The notes under the pieces are model-generated. The model did no database searches and was not told where the DNA came from. It was given only the letters and a program-made list of their open reading frames with translations. Position numbers and translations under genes: made by a program. Below, piece by piece: positions 31,779 through 38,890 of a DNA stretch of 40,212 nucleotides (position 1 is its first letter; the number at the start of each line of letters is the position of its first letter). Source of the stretch: Planctomycetota bacterium (GTDB lineage Bacteria; Planctomycetota; UBA8108; UBA1146); assembly GCA_002711105.1 (NCBI GenBank), contig PAIH01000023.1:86529-126740 (forward strand), in the 5' to 3' direction.

Positions 31779-32336
31779 TTAGTTCTTGGTCGCTCTTTCG
31801 ACAAGGTATTCAAATCGGCGACTAGCCAAGGACATCGCTTCAAGAACATCCGGATCCAGCACCGTGCCGGTATCCTCTTCTTGCTCGGTATCTTTATCGA
31901 CAACCCCGAGAGTGCTGATGGTGAGAGTAGTCTGGGTCAGGTGGATCAAGCGTTGAGCTACGCATACTCCAATGGCTCGATAGAACCGACTTGCGAAGCT
32001 GAAGTCGTTCTGGAGTTTGATCTGCAGTTCCTTACGAGTGATTTCTAGCAAAGTGGTTCGTTCGGCAGCGATCAAAGTGACGGAGGGAGGTCGGGAGTCC
32101 AAAAACGAAACTTCGCCGACGATCTCTCCGGGATATGTGGTGGCCAGCTTGATACTGGTATCTTTGATCGTTGTTACGGATAGTGAGCCCTCAAGGACGA
32201 ACCAAAGCGATTCGATAGGATTTCCTTCTTCAATCAAAATGTCGCCTGTAGAAAGCACAGATTTCTGCCCTATGCGTGTAAACCACTCAATATCTTGATC
32301 TTCAAGTATCCCAAGAATGACGAGAGAATTTCGCAA
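31779..32336 (-). CDS. Cyclic nucleotide-binding (Crp-like sensor) domain protein without HTH
   Basis: LSTGDILIEEGNPIESLWFVLEGSLSVTT...YPGEIVGEVSFLDSRPPSVTLIAAERTTLLEITRKEL. Only plausible start is TTG at 32336, preceded by AGAGG. First gene of the export operon. Confidence 0.8.
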   Translation of the reverse strand: MRNSLVILGILEDQDIEWFTRIGQKSVLSTGDILIEEGNPIESLWFVLEGSLSVTTIKDTSIKLATTYPGEIVGEVSFLDSRPPSVTLIAAERTTLLEITRKELQIKLQNDFSFASRFYRAIGVCVAQRLIHLTQTTLTISTLGVVDKDTEQEEDTGTVLDPDVLEAMSLASRRFEYLVERATKN

Positions 32337-32443
32337 TGGCCCACCTCTACAGACAAGGAAATCGGTGACGCAATTCGATATCCAATAACGGGTCGAATCA
32401 AGTCAATAAAACTGACGAAAAGTAATGAAAAGTAAACAAAAGA

Positions 32444-32488
32444 GTAGTCGACCGCTCCCATGCCAATCGGCAGGAAACGATCGACTAC
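32444..32488 (-). terminator. Hairpin with T-rich tract on the minus strand between peptide gene 1 and the export operon (terminator / attenuator candidate)
   Basis: 8-bp inverted repeat GTAGTCGA (32444-32451) / TCGACTAC (32481-32488) with an inner TGCC-aatc-GGCA helix; the minus strand continues TCTTTTGTTTACTTTTC. Confidence 0.45.
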
Positions 32489-32539
32489 CTTCAGTCTTCT
32501 ATTGAGACTGCAAAAAAGCGTCAAGCACGTTTCAGGCGA

Positions 32540-32743
32540 CTACTTGCCCATGCTGGGTGCTTTGCCGTCACCCTTACCGCCTTTGTAAGGTCCGGCTCCG
32601 GTACCTGGAAGGCCTGCATCACCTTTACCGGCATCGCCAATCTTGTCTTTCTTGCCGCTATCCATTTTGCCTTTGCTCGATTTTCCTGCGCCACCGGCAA
32701 TGTCTTCCATGTCTGAATCGGATACAAACTTCTCGTCGTTCAT
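32540..32743 (-). CDS. Double-glycine leader precursor peptide 1
   Basis: MNDEKFVSDSDMEDIAGGAGKSSKGKMDSGKKDKIGDAGKGDAGLPGTGAGPYKGGKGDGKAPSMGK; SD TAAGGAGG upstream; leader shared with the other three peptides. Confidence 0.82.
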   Translation of the reverse strand: MNDEKFVSDSDMEDIAGGAGKSSKGKMDSGKKDKIGDAGKGDAGLPGTGAGPYKGGKGDGKAPSMGK

Positions 32744-32858
32744 TTTTCCTCCTTAGGAAATCAAAAGTTCTCCAGAGTACAGTGACCTTTACTCAGGCCA
32801 CAATTTACAAATCGCACTAAAACATTCATCAAACTAAAACGCTAATGTCACGGTTGCT

Positions 32859-33059
32859 CTACCCGATGTGGTTCCCCTGTTGGCCTGGGAAGCCGGTGTT
32901 TCCTTGGTTGGGGTTCGGCTTGGCGCCGGTCGGCTTAGGGCTGTCAGAGCCAGTACCGGGGTTTTTACCCGCTGGCTTCTTTCCAGGGCCGGTTTTTCCG
33001 GCACCACCAGCAACATCTTCCAGGTCTGCATCGGAAAGGCGCTCAGGATTATCACTCAT
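32859..33059 (-). CDS. Double-glycine leader precursor peptide 2
   Basis: MSDNPERLSDADLEDVAGGAGKTGPGKKPAGKNPGTGSDSPKPTGAKPNPNQGNTGFPGQQGNHIG; leader LSDADLEDVAGG fits the LSxxELxxVxGG-type consensus. Confidence 0.82.
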   Translation of the reverse strand: MSDNPERLSDADLEDVAGGAGKTGPGKKPAGKNPGTGSDSPKPTGAKPNPNQGNTGFPGQQGNHIG

Positions 33060-33113
33060 CGTCGTCCCTCTCTTCTAAACTTCTAAATCAAAAATTGTCT
33101 ATAGCACCAAACG

Positions 33114-33329
33114 TCACGAATTCTTGGAGCCACCAGTAGGATCGGGCTGACTCCCCGGCAACAAATCTCGGTCCTCGTGAGCTTTCTTGGCAGGAGAGAA
33201 GCCGGTGGGCTTCTTTCCGGAACCCGGCTTGGCTGCCGGACCCTTTTTGCTCACTGACCACTTTCCGGCTCCACCGACGATATTTTCAAGACTGTTGTCG
33301 GCCAGCTCATTCGGCTTATACGAGCTCAT
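33114..33329 (-). CDS. Double-glycine leader precursor peptide 3
   Basis: MSSYKPNELADNSLENIVGGAGKWSVSKKGPAAKPGSGKKPTGFSPAKKAHEDRDLLPGSQPDPTGGSKNS; ATG 33329 has GGAGAG upstream (ORF opens at 33338). Confidence 0.8.
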   Translation of the reverse strand: MSSYKPNELADNSLENIVGGAGKWSVSKKGPAAKPGSGKKPTGFSPAKKAHEDRDLLPGSQPDPTGGSKNS

Positions 33330-33341
33330 CAGCACCACTCT

Positions 33342-33362
33342 CCAAATCTATAACTCAAATTC
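33342..33362 (-). promoter_or_regulatory. Conserved upstream block A of peptide gene 3 (possible promoter region)
   Basis: Minus strand GAATTTGAGTTATAGATTTGG, 17/21 identical to the block upstream of peptide gene 4. Confidence 0.4.
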
Positions 33363-33435
33363 GTGTCTTGACGGGTTGAGCAGGTTTCTCAGCCCAGACT
33401 TCAGCAAAGCGGAATCTGAATCCTCTCCAAACTGT

Positions 33436-33457
33436 GAAATGGCATGGCGAGCATTTC
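33436..33457 (-). promoter_or_regulatory. Conserved palindromic block B upstream of peptide gene 3
   Basis: GAAATG-N10-CATTTC (plus strand GAAATGGCATGGCGAGCATTTC), begins 107 bp upstream of the peptide 3 start codon. Confidence 0.45.
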
Positions 33458-33682
33458 ATTTAAGACACGATCAGCTTCTAAATTTGGTCAAATTTACCGA
33501 TCAGCCTGATACTAATTGACGGCTGAGGAGTTTGCCACAGTTATTCGGCAGCACCCAGTCGCGAATCCATAAGCCGATAAGTTTGAACAAATTAGACTGG
33601 TTGCCCGTATCGGTTCGATGGCACGGCCAACCCGTCGCCGGACCTTTTCAGGGCCGGATAAAAGCAAAAATAAACCAGAGAG

Positions 33683-33862
33683 CTATTTTCCCAGAGTCGG
33701 TCTACCTTTGGTTTTCTGTTCTGGAGAACCAAAATCCGGTTGGGGTTTTGAGCCAGAATCTGTTTTATCTGCATGCTTCTTCTTTTTGTCGTAATCAGAC
33801 TTCCCGGCACCGCCGGCAACGTCTTCCATATCAGCATCAGATACGCGTTCGCTATCGTTCAT
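33683..33862 (-). CDS. Double-glycine leader precursor peptide 4
   Basis: MNDSERVSDADMEDVAGGAGKSDYDKKKKHADKTDSGSKPQPDFGSPEQKTKGRPTLGK; ATG 33862 preceded by TTGGAGGAAAATT (strong SD). ORF opens further upstream at 33910. Confidence 0.82.
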   Translation of the reverse strand: MNDSERVSDADMEDVAGGAGKSDYDKKKKHADKTDSGSKPQPDFGSPEQKTKGRPTLGK

Positions 33863-33896
33863 AATTTTCCTCCAAGAATAAAAGAAAGAGTGTGAG

Positions 33897-33917
33897 CCAA
33901 ATCGATACATCTAATTC
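33897..33917 (-). promoter_or_regulatory. Conserved upstream block A of peptide gene 4 (possible promoter region)
   Basis: Minus strand GAATTAGATGTATCGATTTGG, 17/21 identical to the block upstream of peptide gene 3. Confidence 0.4.
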
Positions 33918-33972
33918 AGAACCAGTTAATACACTCGAAACCTCGCGATATCTCACCCTTCTCATCCAGCGC

Positions 33973-33994
33973 GAAACGTTATGGCAGGCATTTC
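33973..33994 (-). promoter_or_regulatory. Conserved palindromic block B upstream of peptide gene 4
   Basis: Plus strand GAAACGTTATGGCAGGCATTTC, 17/22 identical to the block upstream of peptide gene 3, begins 111 bp upstream of the peptide 4 start codon. Confidence 0.45.
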
Positions 33995-34177
33995 GTACGA
34001 GATACTAATATCCAGATAAACTGGAGTTCAACGCTAGATGATAATTATCAGTTGGACACGTTGCGAGGGAAATCCACTTGTTGCATCTTCAAGATGTCGT
34101 TAAGGACCATGCACCTGGTCGGAATTCGAGTTGTCGCCCGGTAGTGTGAATCTACGCAGCAGTGAAAAAAGTCACGA

Positions 34178-37100
34178 TTATCCTAAGTACGTGGAGAGGC
34201 ATGTCGGAGTGGTTTTGGTCGCATGCTCTTCGACAGTCTCTTTTCTGTTGCCTGGATTGTTGTTGCTCTCTCCAGATAGGATTCGTCGTCTCTTGTTAAG
34301 TCGAAGTATCCCGAGGCGATGTAGTTTCTCTATCCAAGATTCAGAAGAATCCAATATCCGTTTCAGCTCTGGTTCCGTCAGGTAAATCCTACGGAGTTCA
34401 TCGGCGATACGGTTGGTTATTCCGTAGGTGGTGAAGAATGGATTTTCTCCAAACCTCAACTCTACTTGGTGCTCGTCGCTACCTATCGTCTCCTCGGTAT
34501 TAATTCGCAATTCCGGATGTAGAGCCAGGATCATCGAATCCGATTGGTTGCTATCCCAGTGTTGCCGTTGCTCCAACCAGTCCTGGGCTTGCTCCCAGAT
34601 CTGAGTCGTAGGGTTGTGAATTGTCCGCTGAGTGAGATCGCAACCGACCTCTTCAGGACGTTTCCATAGAAGGATGTATCCGAAGTTGACGGCTTTGAGA
34701 TCAGCACCTCGGAAGTTGTTGATCCAGCGTTCGAGCTCCCTGTTGTAGTCTTCCAGTGATTGAGAAAAAGGAGCGTGACAGTGAGGAACCGAGAACAGGA
34801 TTTCGTCACGATCAGCGGTACTGAGGATCAAACCGTAAGCGTTCACTTGCCCCAACCACGAAGACAGCTTCTGGTTATAAGTTTCGACGTTGACCAGATC
34901 GGTAACGATACAAAGACGGCCCTCAGCAGTCAGGTGTGACCAGGAACCCTCGATGATCGATCGAAGTATATTCTCTCCGGAAACCCCTCCATCTCGAAAC
35001 TTCAGTCCTTCGTCAGGACTTGGAACGAAGGGAGGGTTGGCCAGGATGCAGTCGAACTTCTGGTTGTCCACGACGTCATACAAGTTGCCTAGTTTGGCGT
35101 GGTAGTTTTCGATTCCATTCAGTTGTGCGTTGAATCGTGCGAAACGTATCGCCCTCGGGTTGATGTCCACCGCTGTCACATTGCGGGCGTATCGACTCGC
35201 AACGATTCCCTGAACACCGGAACCAGAGCAGAGATCGAGTACATGTTCACAGTGTTCTCTGGGAGCAGTTTGGACCAGGCCATGGCTATCCATTCCGATG
35301 TACATCACGGGATCTTCATCGAGATGGTCATCGGCTTGGATCATGTAGCGGTGGTCGGTAGCGAACAGCAATCCTCCACAGCAAAACAGATCAATCGCAC
35401 TGGAAAATTCATCTCCTTTACGGTTCAGCATCCCCAAGGATTCAAGAAGATTGGTATTTTGCTGGCCAAAGATCTCTTCGATACTTTGTTGCGGAACTGA
35501 TCCTCTGAGCTGGAAGAGTCTGATCAAATCCGCTCGGGGTGTTTGAGGTAAGACGTGTTTATCGAGATAGTGTAGTTTTGTCGGTTCGATTGTCTGAAGC
35601 GATTCCACAGCCAAAAGTTCGCAGATGGATTGTTCATCGTAACCATGGTCGAGAATTGTACGTCTTATGACACGTAGCTGCTGATCCAATCGGAAATCTT
35701 CGTTTTCGAATACGCCCAAGGTATTGCTGAAGGACGGAATCGGATCAAGTTGGGTTTCTTCGATGAATCTGTCGATCCATCCTCCAGCGATCGGAACTTT
35801 AAATTGTTCCAGAACTTTGATCATTTGCATGATCAGTTCATCGAATTCCACTGGGGTGCTTCTGAATTCGAGACGCAGGTTCTCACTCAAAGTTCCAGGG
35901 TCGTGTTGTAGAGCCAAAACTGTATGGACCTGATTCATGTCGAGCGGTAGATCAGCAAGTTTGCCAGTTTCATCAATCAGTAGCGATTGTGTGTGGGGGT
36001 CGACGATCAAGGTTGCGTTTTCGCTCAACTGGGTTTTGAGAGGAACCAGGAAGGGTGTTTGAGGAAAGAGTTTGCTGGTTTCCTTGAATCGAGCTCCCTG
36101 CGAGGAGAGTGCTGTCACTTCGGTTTCACTCCAGCTCTGGCTCTGGGCACCACGGAAGATCGCTTCGTCCAGTTCTTCCATCAGCGCCAGAACACTGGGT
36201 TGATTTGGTTCCAAACCGTGTGGGAGAGGTTCTTTCGGCAGGTCGAGGATGTGGTCGGAGTAATCTTTGACGGGTTGGTGGCTTCTTTTGATCCATCGAT
36301 CTTCGAGGGCAAGATAATCGATATCTGTACGGAGGAAGGTTTCGATGGCTTGTTCCGGAGTTTCAACGATCGGTTGTCCCGCCACATTGAAGCTAGTGTT
36401 CAGCAGCACCGGAACGCCCCCTCGTATCCGTTCAGCCTCAAGGCACAGATCATGGAAGAAAGGATTTTGATCGGAGGTGCAGGTTTGCACGCGACCAGTA
36501 CCGTCCTGATGCGTGATGGCAGGTAGTTTTTCTCGATACTCTTGGCGCACCGGAGCTACCAGAAGCATGTAGGGGGAAGGGATACTGAGATCAAAAACCT
36601 CGTTAGCTCGTTCAAGGGGCACGAACGGTGCGAAGGGGCGAAATGCCTCACGGAATTTGACCCGTGCGTTAACCACATCCTTCATTCGTTCGAAAGCTGG
36701 ATCGGCCAGGATCGACCGGTGGCCCAGAGCTCGAGGTCCGTACTCTGATCCTGACTCAAAACGAGCGACGATGTTGCCTCTGGTCAGCGCTTTCGCTACC
36801 TGATGGGTTAGATCCTCTGGTTCATGTTGCTGAACATCAATTCGATCAGAAAAAGCATCGATCGCCGCATCGACTTCGTTTTTCGAGTAACTGCGGCCAA
36901 AGCAAACCGATCCCAGGGCCGGTCGCTCCCTTCCACCTTCCTGAGTGTGATACGCCCACAGTGCGCAACCGGCAGCGATGCCGTTGTCGGCGGCTGCGGG
37001 AAAGGTGAAGACATTCTCCAGCCCGCAATTTTGCAAGATCTTGTAGTTGGCCACTGAGTTGAGTCCGACTCCGCCCGCGATGCACAGCTTGTTTAATCGG

Positions 37101-37993
37101 GTTTTCTGACATGCTTCGGAAACCAGATCACTGAGGATTTGTTCCAACTCGGCTTGCACCTTGTAGGCGAGGTCGACGAGCCATGGACGGAAATATGGTT
37201 TTCCTTGACCATCATCGTAACGTTTCTCAAGTGCAGCCATCTCGAGAAAGATGTCGTAAGCGGACATCTTGATTTCGAATGAACTCTTTTCGCTCGCCAT
37301 CCAATTTTGCCAGTTGTCCTGGGGGCCACCATAGGCGGCAAGCCCCATTAGCTTTCCAGATTCGGGAAAACTCAAACCGGATTTGAGATTGGTAACAAAG
37401 CCCGCGCGTCGCGAAACGGTCTCGTAAACAAATCCAATCGTTGAGAGAGCTGCAAGATGAGATTTTACCCGTTCGGAATGAATTTCCTTCAGTTCCGTTC
37501 CACGACCTTCGTAGAGTGTGTAGGACTCAGTTCGTCTTCCTTCTCGGTTTTCCGTGATACTGCCGCTGGCATCGACGACCAGGACCAGAGCTTCATCAAA
37601 TCCAGAAGGCCAGAAGGCGGAGTAAGCATGAGCCAGGTGGTGACTGGGTATCGTCCGGAGACGATCAGCCAGTTCAGCTGAGAATTTTCCGCGCATGATC
37701 TGTGGTGCCAGATCTTCGCCAGGCATGTTGGCTGTGATGGTTGCCATGGCGCTGAGGGGAATGCCGAAATGGTCGAGGCAATAGGCGATGCTCTCGCCGG
37801 GAACCTGGACCAATTCCATGTCATGAGGAGCTTGCAGCATGAAACCGACGCTGTGTTTGATACGGTCGAGTCTCTCTTGCTCGATGGCGATGATGATCTT
37901 GCCGTTTTCGACCACGGCTACAGACCGGTCATGGCCCATATTGATCCCCATATGAAATTGCCCCAAATGACCTCCTTTAGCCGATGGTTTCAT
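34178..37993 (-). CDS. NodU/CmcH-family carbamoyltransferase fused to a class I SAM-dependent methyltransferase (NPPF motif)
   Basis: N-terminus: MGINMGHDRSVAVVENGKIIIAIEQERLDRIKHS, HHLAHAYSAFWPSGFDEALVLVVDASGS, LCIAGGVGLNSVANYKIL, FESGSEYGPRALGHRSILADP, FREAFRPFAPFVP, LLNTSFNVAGQPIVETPEQAI. C-terminus: VLDLCSGSGVQGIVASRYARNVTAVDINPRAIRFARFNAQLNG...FDCILANPPFVPSP. Confidence 0.9.
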   Translation of the reverse strand: MKPSAKGGHLGQFHMGINMGHDRSVAVVENGKIIIAIEQERLDRIKHSVGFMLQAPHDMELVQVPGESIAYCLDHFGIPLSAMATITANMPGEDLAPQIMRGKFSAELADRLRTIPSHHLAHAYSAFWPSGFDEALVLVVDASGSITENREGRRTESYTLYEGRGTELKEIHSERVKSHLAALSTIGFVYETVSRRAGFVTNLKSGLSFPESGKLMGLAAYGGPQDNWQNWMASEKSSFEIKMSAYDIFLEMAALEKRYDDGQGKPYFRPWLVDLAYKVQAELEQILSDLVSEACQKTRLNKLCIAGGVGLNSVANYKILQNCGLENVFTFPAAADNGIAAGCALWAYHTQEGGRERPALGSVCFGRSYSKNEVDAAIDAFSDRIDVQQHEPEDLTHQVAKALTRGNIVARFESGSEYGPRALGHRSILADPAFERMKDVVNARVKFREAFRPFAPFVPLERANEVFDLSIPSPYMLLVAPVRQEYREKLPAITHQDGTGRVQTCTSDQNPFFHDLCLEAERIRGGVPVLLNTSFNVAGQPIVETPEQAIETFLRTDIDYLALEDRWIKRSHQPVKDYSDHILDLPKEPLPHGLEPNQPSVLALMEELDEAIFRGAQSQSWSETEVTALSSQGARFKETSKLFPQTPFLVPLKTQLSENATLIVDPHTQSLLIDETGKLADLPLDMNQVHTVLALQHDPGTLSENLRLEFRSTPVEFDELIMQMIKVLEQFKVPIAGGWIDRFIEETQLDPIPSFSNTLGVFENEDFRLDQQLRVIRRTILDHGYDEQSICELLAVESLQTIEPTKLHYLDKHVLPQTPRADLIRLFQLRGSVPQQSIEEIFGQQNTNLLESLGMLNRKGDEFSSAIDLFCCGGLLFATDHRYMIQADDHLDEDPVMYIGMDSHGLVQTAPREHCEHVLDLCSGSGVQGIVASRYARNVTAVDINPRAIRFARFNAQLNGIENYHAKLGNLYDVVDNQKFDCILANPPFVPSPDEGLKFRDGGVSGENILRSIIEGSWSHLTAEGRLCIVTDLVNVETYNQKLSSWLGQVNAYGLILSTADRDEILFSVPHCHAPFSQSLEDYNRELERWINNFRGADLKAVNFGYILLWKRPEEVGCDLTQRTIHNPTTQIWEQAQDWLEQRQHWDSNQSDSMILALHPELRINTEETIGSDEHQVELRFGENPFFTTYGITNRIADELRRIYLTEPELKRILDSSESWIEKLHRLGILRLNKRRRILSGESNNNPGNRKETVEEHATKTTPTCLSTYLG

Positions 37994-38162
37994 GCTGAAT
38001 CAAGAAATGGTCCCACTGCTGCCCATAGACATCCATCTGATGGATCCGACTTCTGTACCGGATCGGACATCAGAAATCACCGTGGGTAGATTTACAAGCT
38101 TCACGCAATTCTCGATGGAACCATGGTGAATAGAAAACGCTATTTATGCAAGGGTGCTGATG

Positions 38163-38822
38163 CTAACGCTGGGCGCGAGGATCGGGTCGCCAGCGACCGT
38201 TGTGGAAGTCCCAGATCAACGAGCGAGTCTGACCGGTTGGTTCAGAGCTACCGTCCTTTTGTTGGTAGATGGGGAAGGTGCGCACCAGCATTTCGCTCTG
38301 TCGTTCGATGGTGTCGTGGCCGATGTAACCGACCGATAGATGCTCCGGAATCTCGGACAGATCAGACCACTGACCACTGGTTGGATCTCCCGCTTGTGAG
38401 AAGTTGTACATCAGTACCTGCAGAGAACCGCTGCTGTCGACGGAGCGAATCGCGATGATGACGGCACTGTATCGATCTCCGTCCGGGTCGAGAAACAAAA
38501 CCGTTTCGATAACGCCGTTGCGTTCCCTGGTAGATGAAGCGAGAGATTCGGTTTGTCCCGTTTTTCTGACGGAGACAGCGACTGTATCGATGGAGGCAGC
38601 TTCGTCATGCTCTTGCCCGACGAGATACTCCAGTTCGTCGATTTTCCAGCGACCGCGGAAGTGACCTCCGCCTTCCACCAGCGTGATGACCTCTGCTATG
38701 GGACTCGCCAGACTACGCGACATCCGCAAGGTGGCCACCGGGATCACCACCAAAAGGGTGAGGAACAGGATGATGATCGTCGAGGCGGGTACGATCAGGC
38801 GGTCATCGGAGTTTTCGGTCAT
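38163..38822 (-). CDS. Hypothetical membrane-anchored protein
   Basis: 219 aa; TM segment LIVPASTIIILFLTLLVVIPVATLRM then soluble domain; exosortase-associated EpsI-like feel, but family not confirmed. Confidence 0.6.
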   Translation of the reverse strand: MTENSDDRLIVPASTIIILFLTLLVVIPVATLRMSRSLASPIAEVITLVEGGGHFRGRWKIDELEYLVGQEHDEAASIDTVAVSVRKTGQTESLASSTRERNGVIETVLFLDPDGDRYSAVIIAIRSVDSSGSLQVLMYNFSQAGDPTSGQWSDLSEIPEHLSVGYIGHDTIERQSEMLVRTFPIYQQKDGSSEPTGQTRSLIWDFHNGRWRPDPRAQR

Positions 38823-38890
38823 CGATTCCTTTCCGGATGAGGTGTTTCTCGGTGCTGGAGCCGACCTTCCGGCGCGGATAGCATCCTCGC

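Noticed and set aside
32496-32520. CAGTCT-tctattg-AGACTG hairpin as a terminator
   Set aside because: An A-run follows the hairpin on the plus strand, so a T-run precedes it on the minus strand; it is not in terminator orientation for either neighbouring transcript.
32834-33055. Alternative-frame minus ORFs (32521-32727, 32834-33055, 33592-33837) that also show repeated similarity (QTWKxLxVxxE)
   Set aside because: They are the shifted frame of the conserved leader-coding DNA; the GG-leader frame has proper SD sites and meaningful leaders.
33436-33457. Block B as a sigma54 (-24/-12) promoter
   Set aside because: The TGGCA...GCA-like elements have the wrong GG-to-GC spacing (8 instead of 10) and sit on the strand opposite to the genes.
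32557-33864. Plus-strand ORFs opposite the peptide genes (32557-32820, 32845-33078, 33187-33519, 33532-33864)
   Set aside because: Antisense reading of GC-biased peptide genes; low-complexity composition, no recognisable domain.
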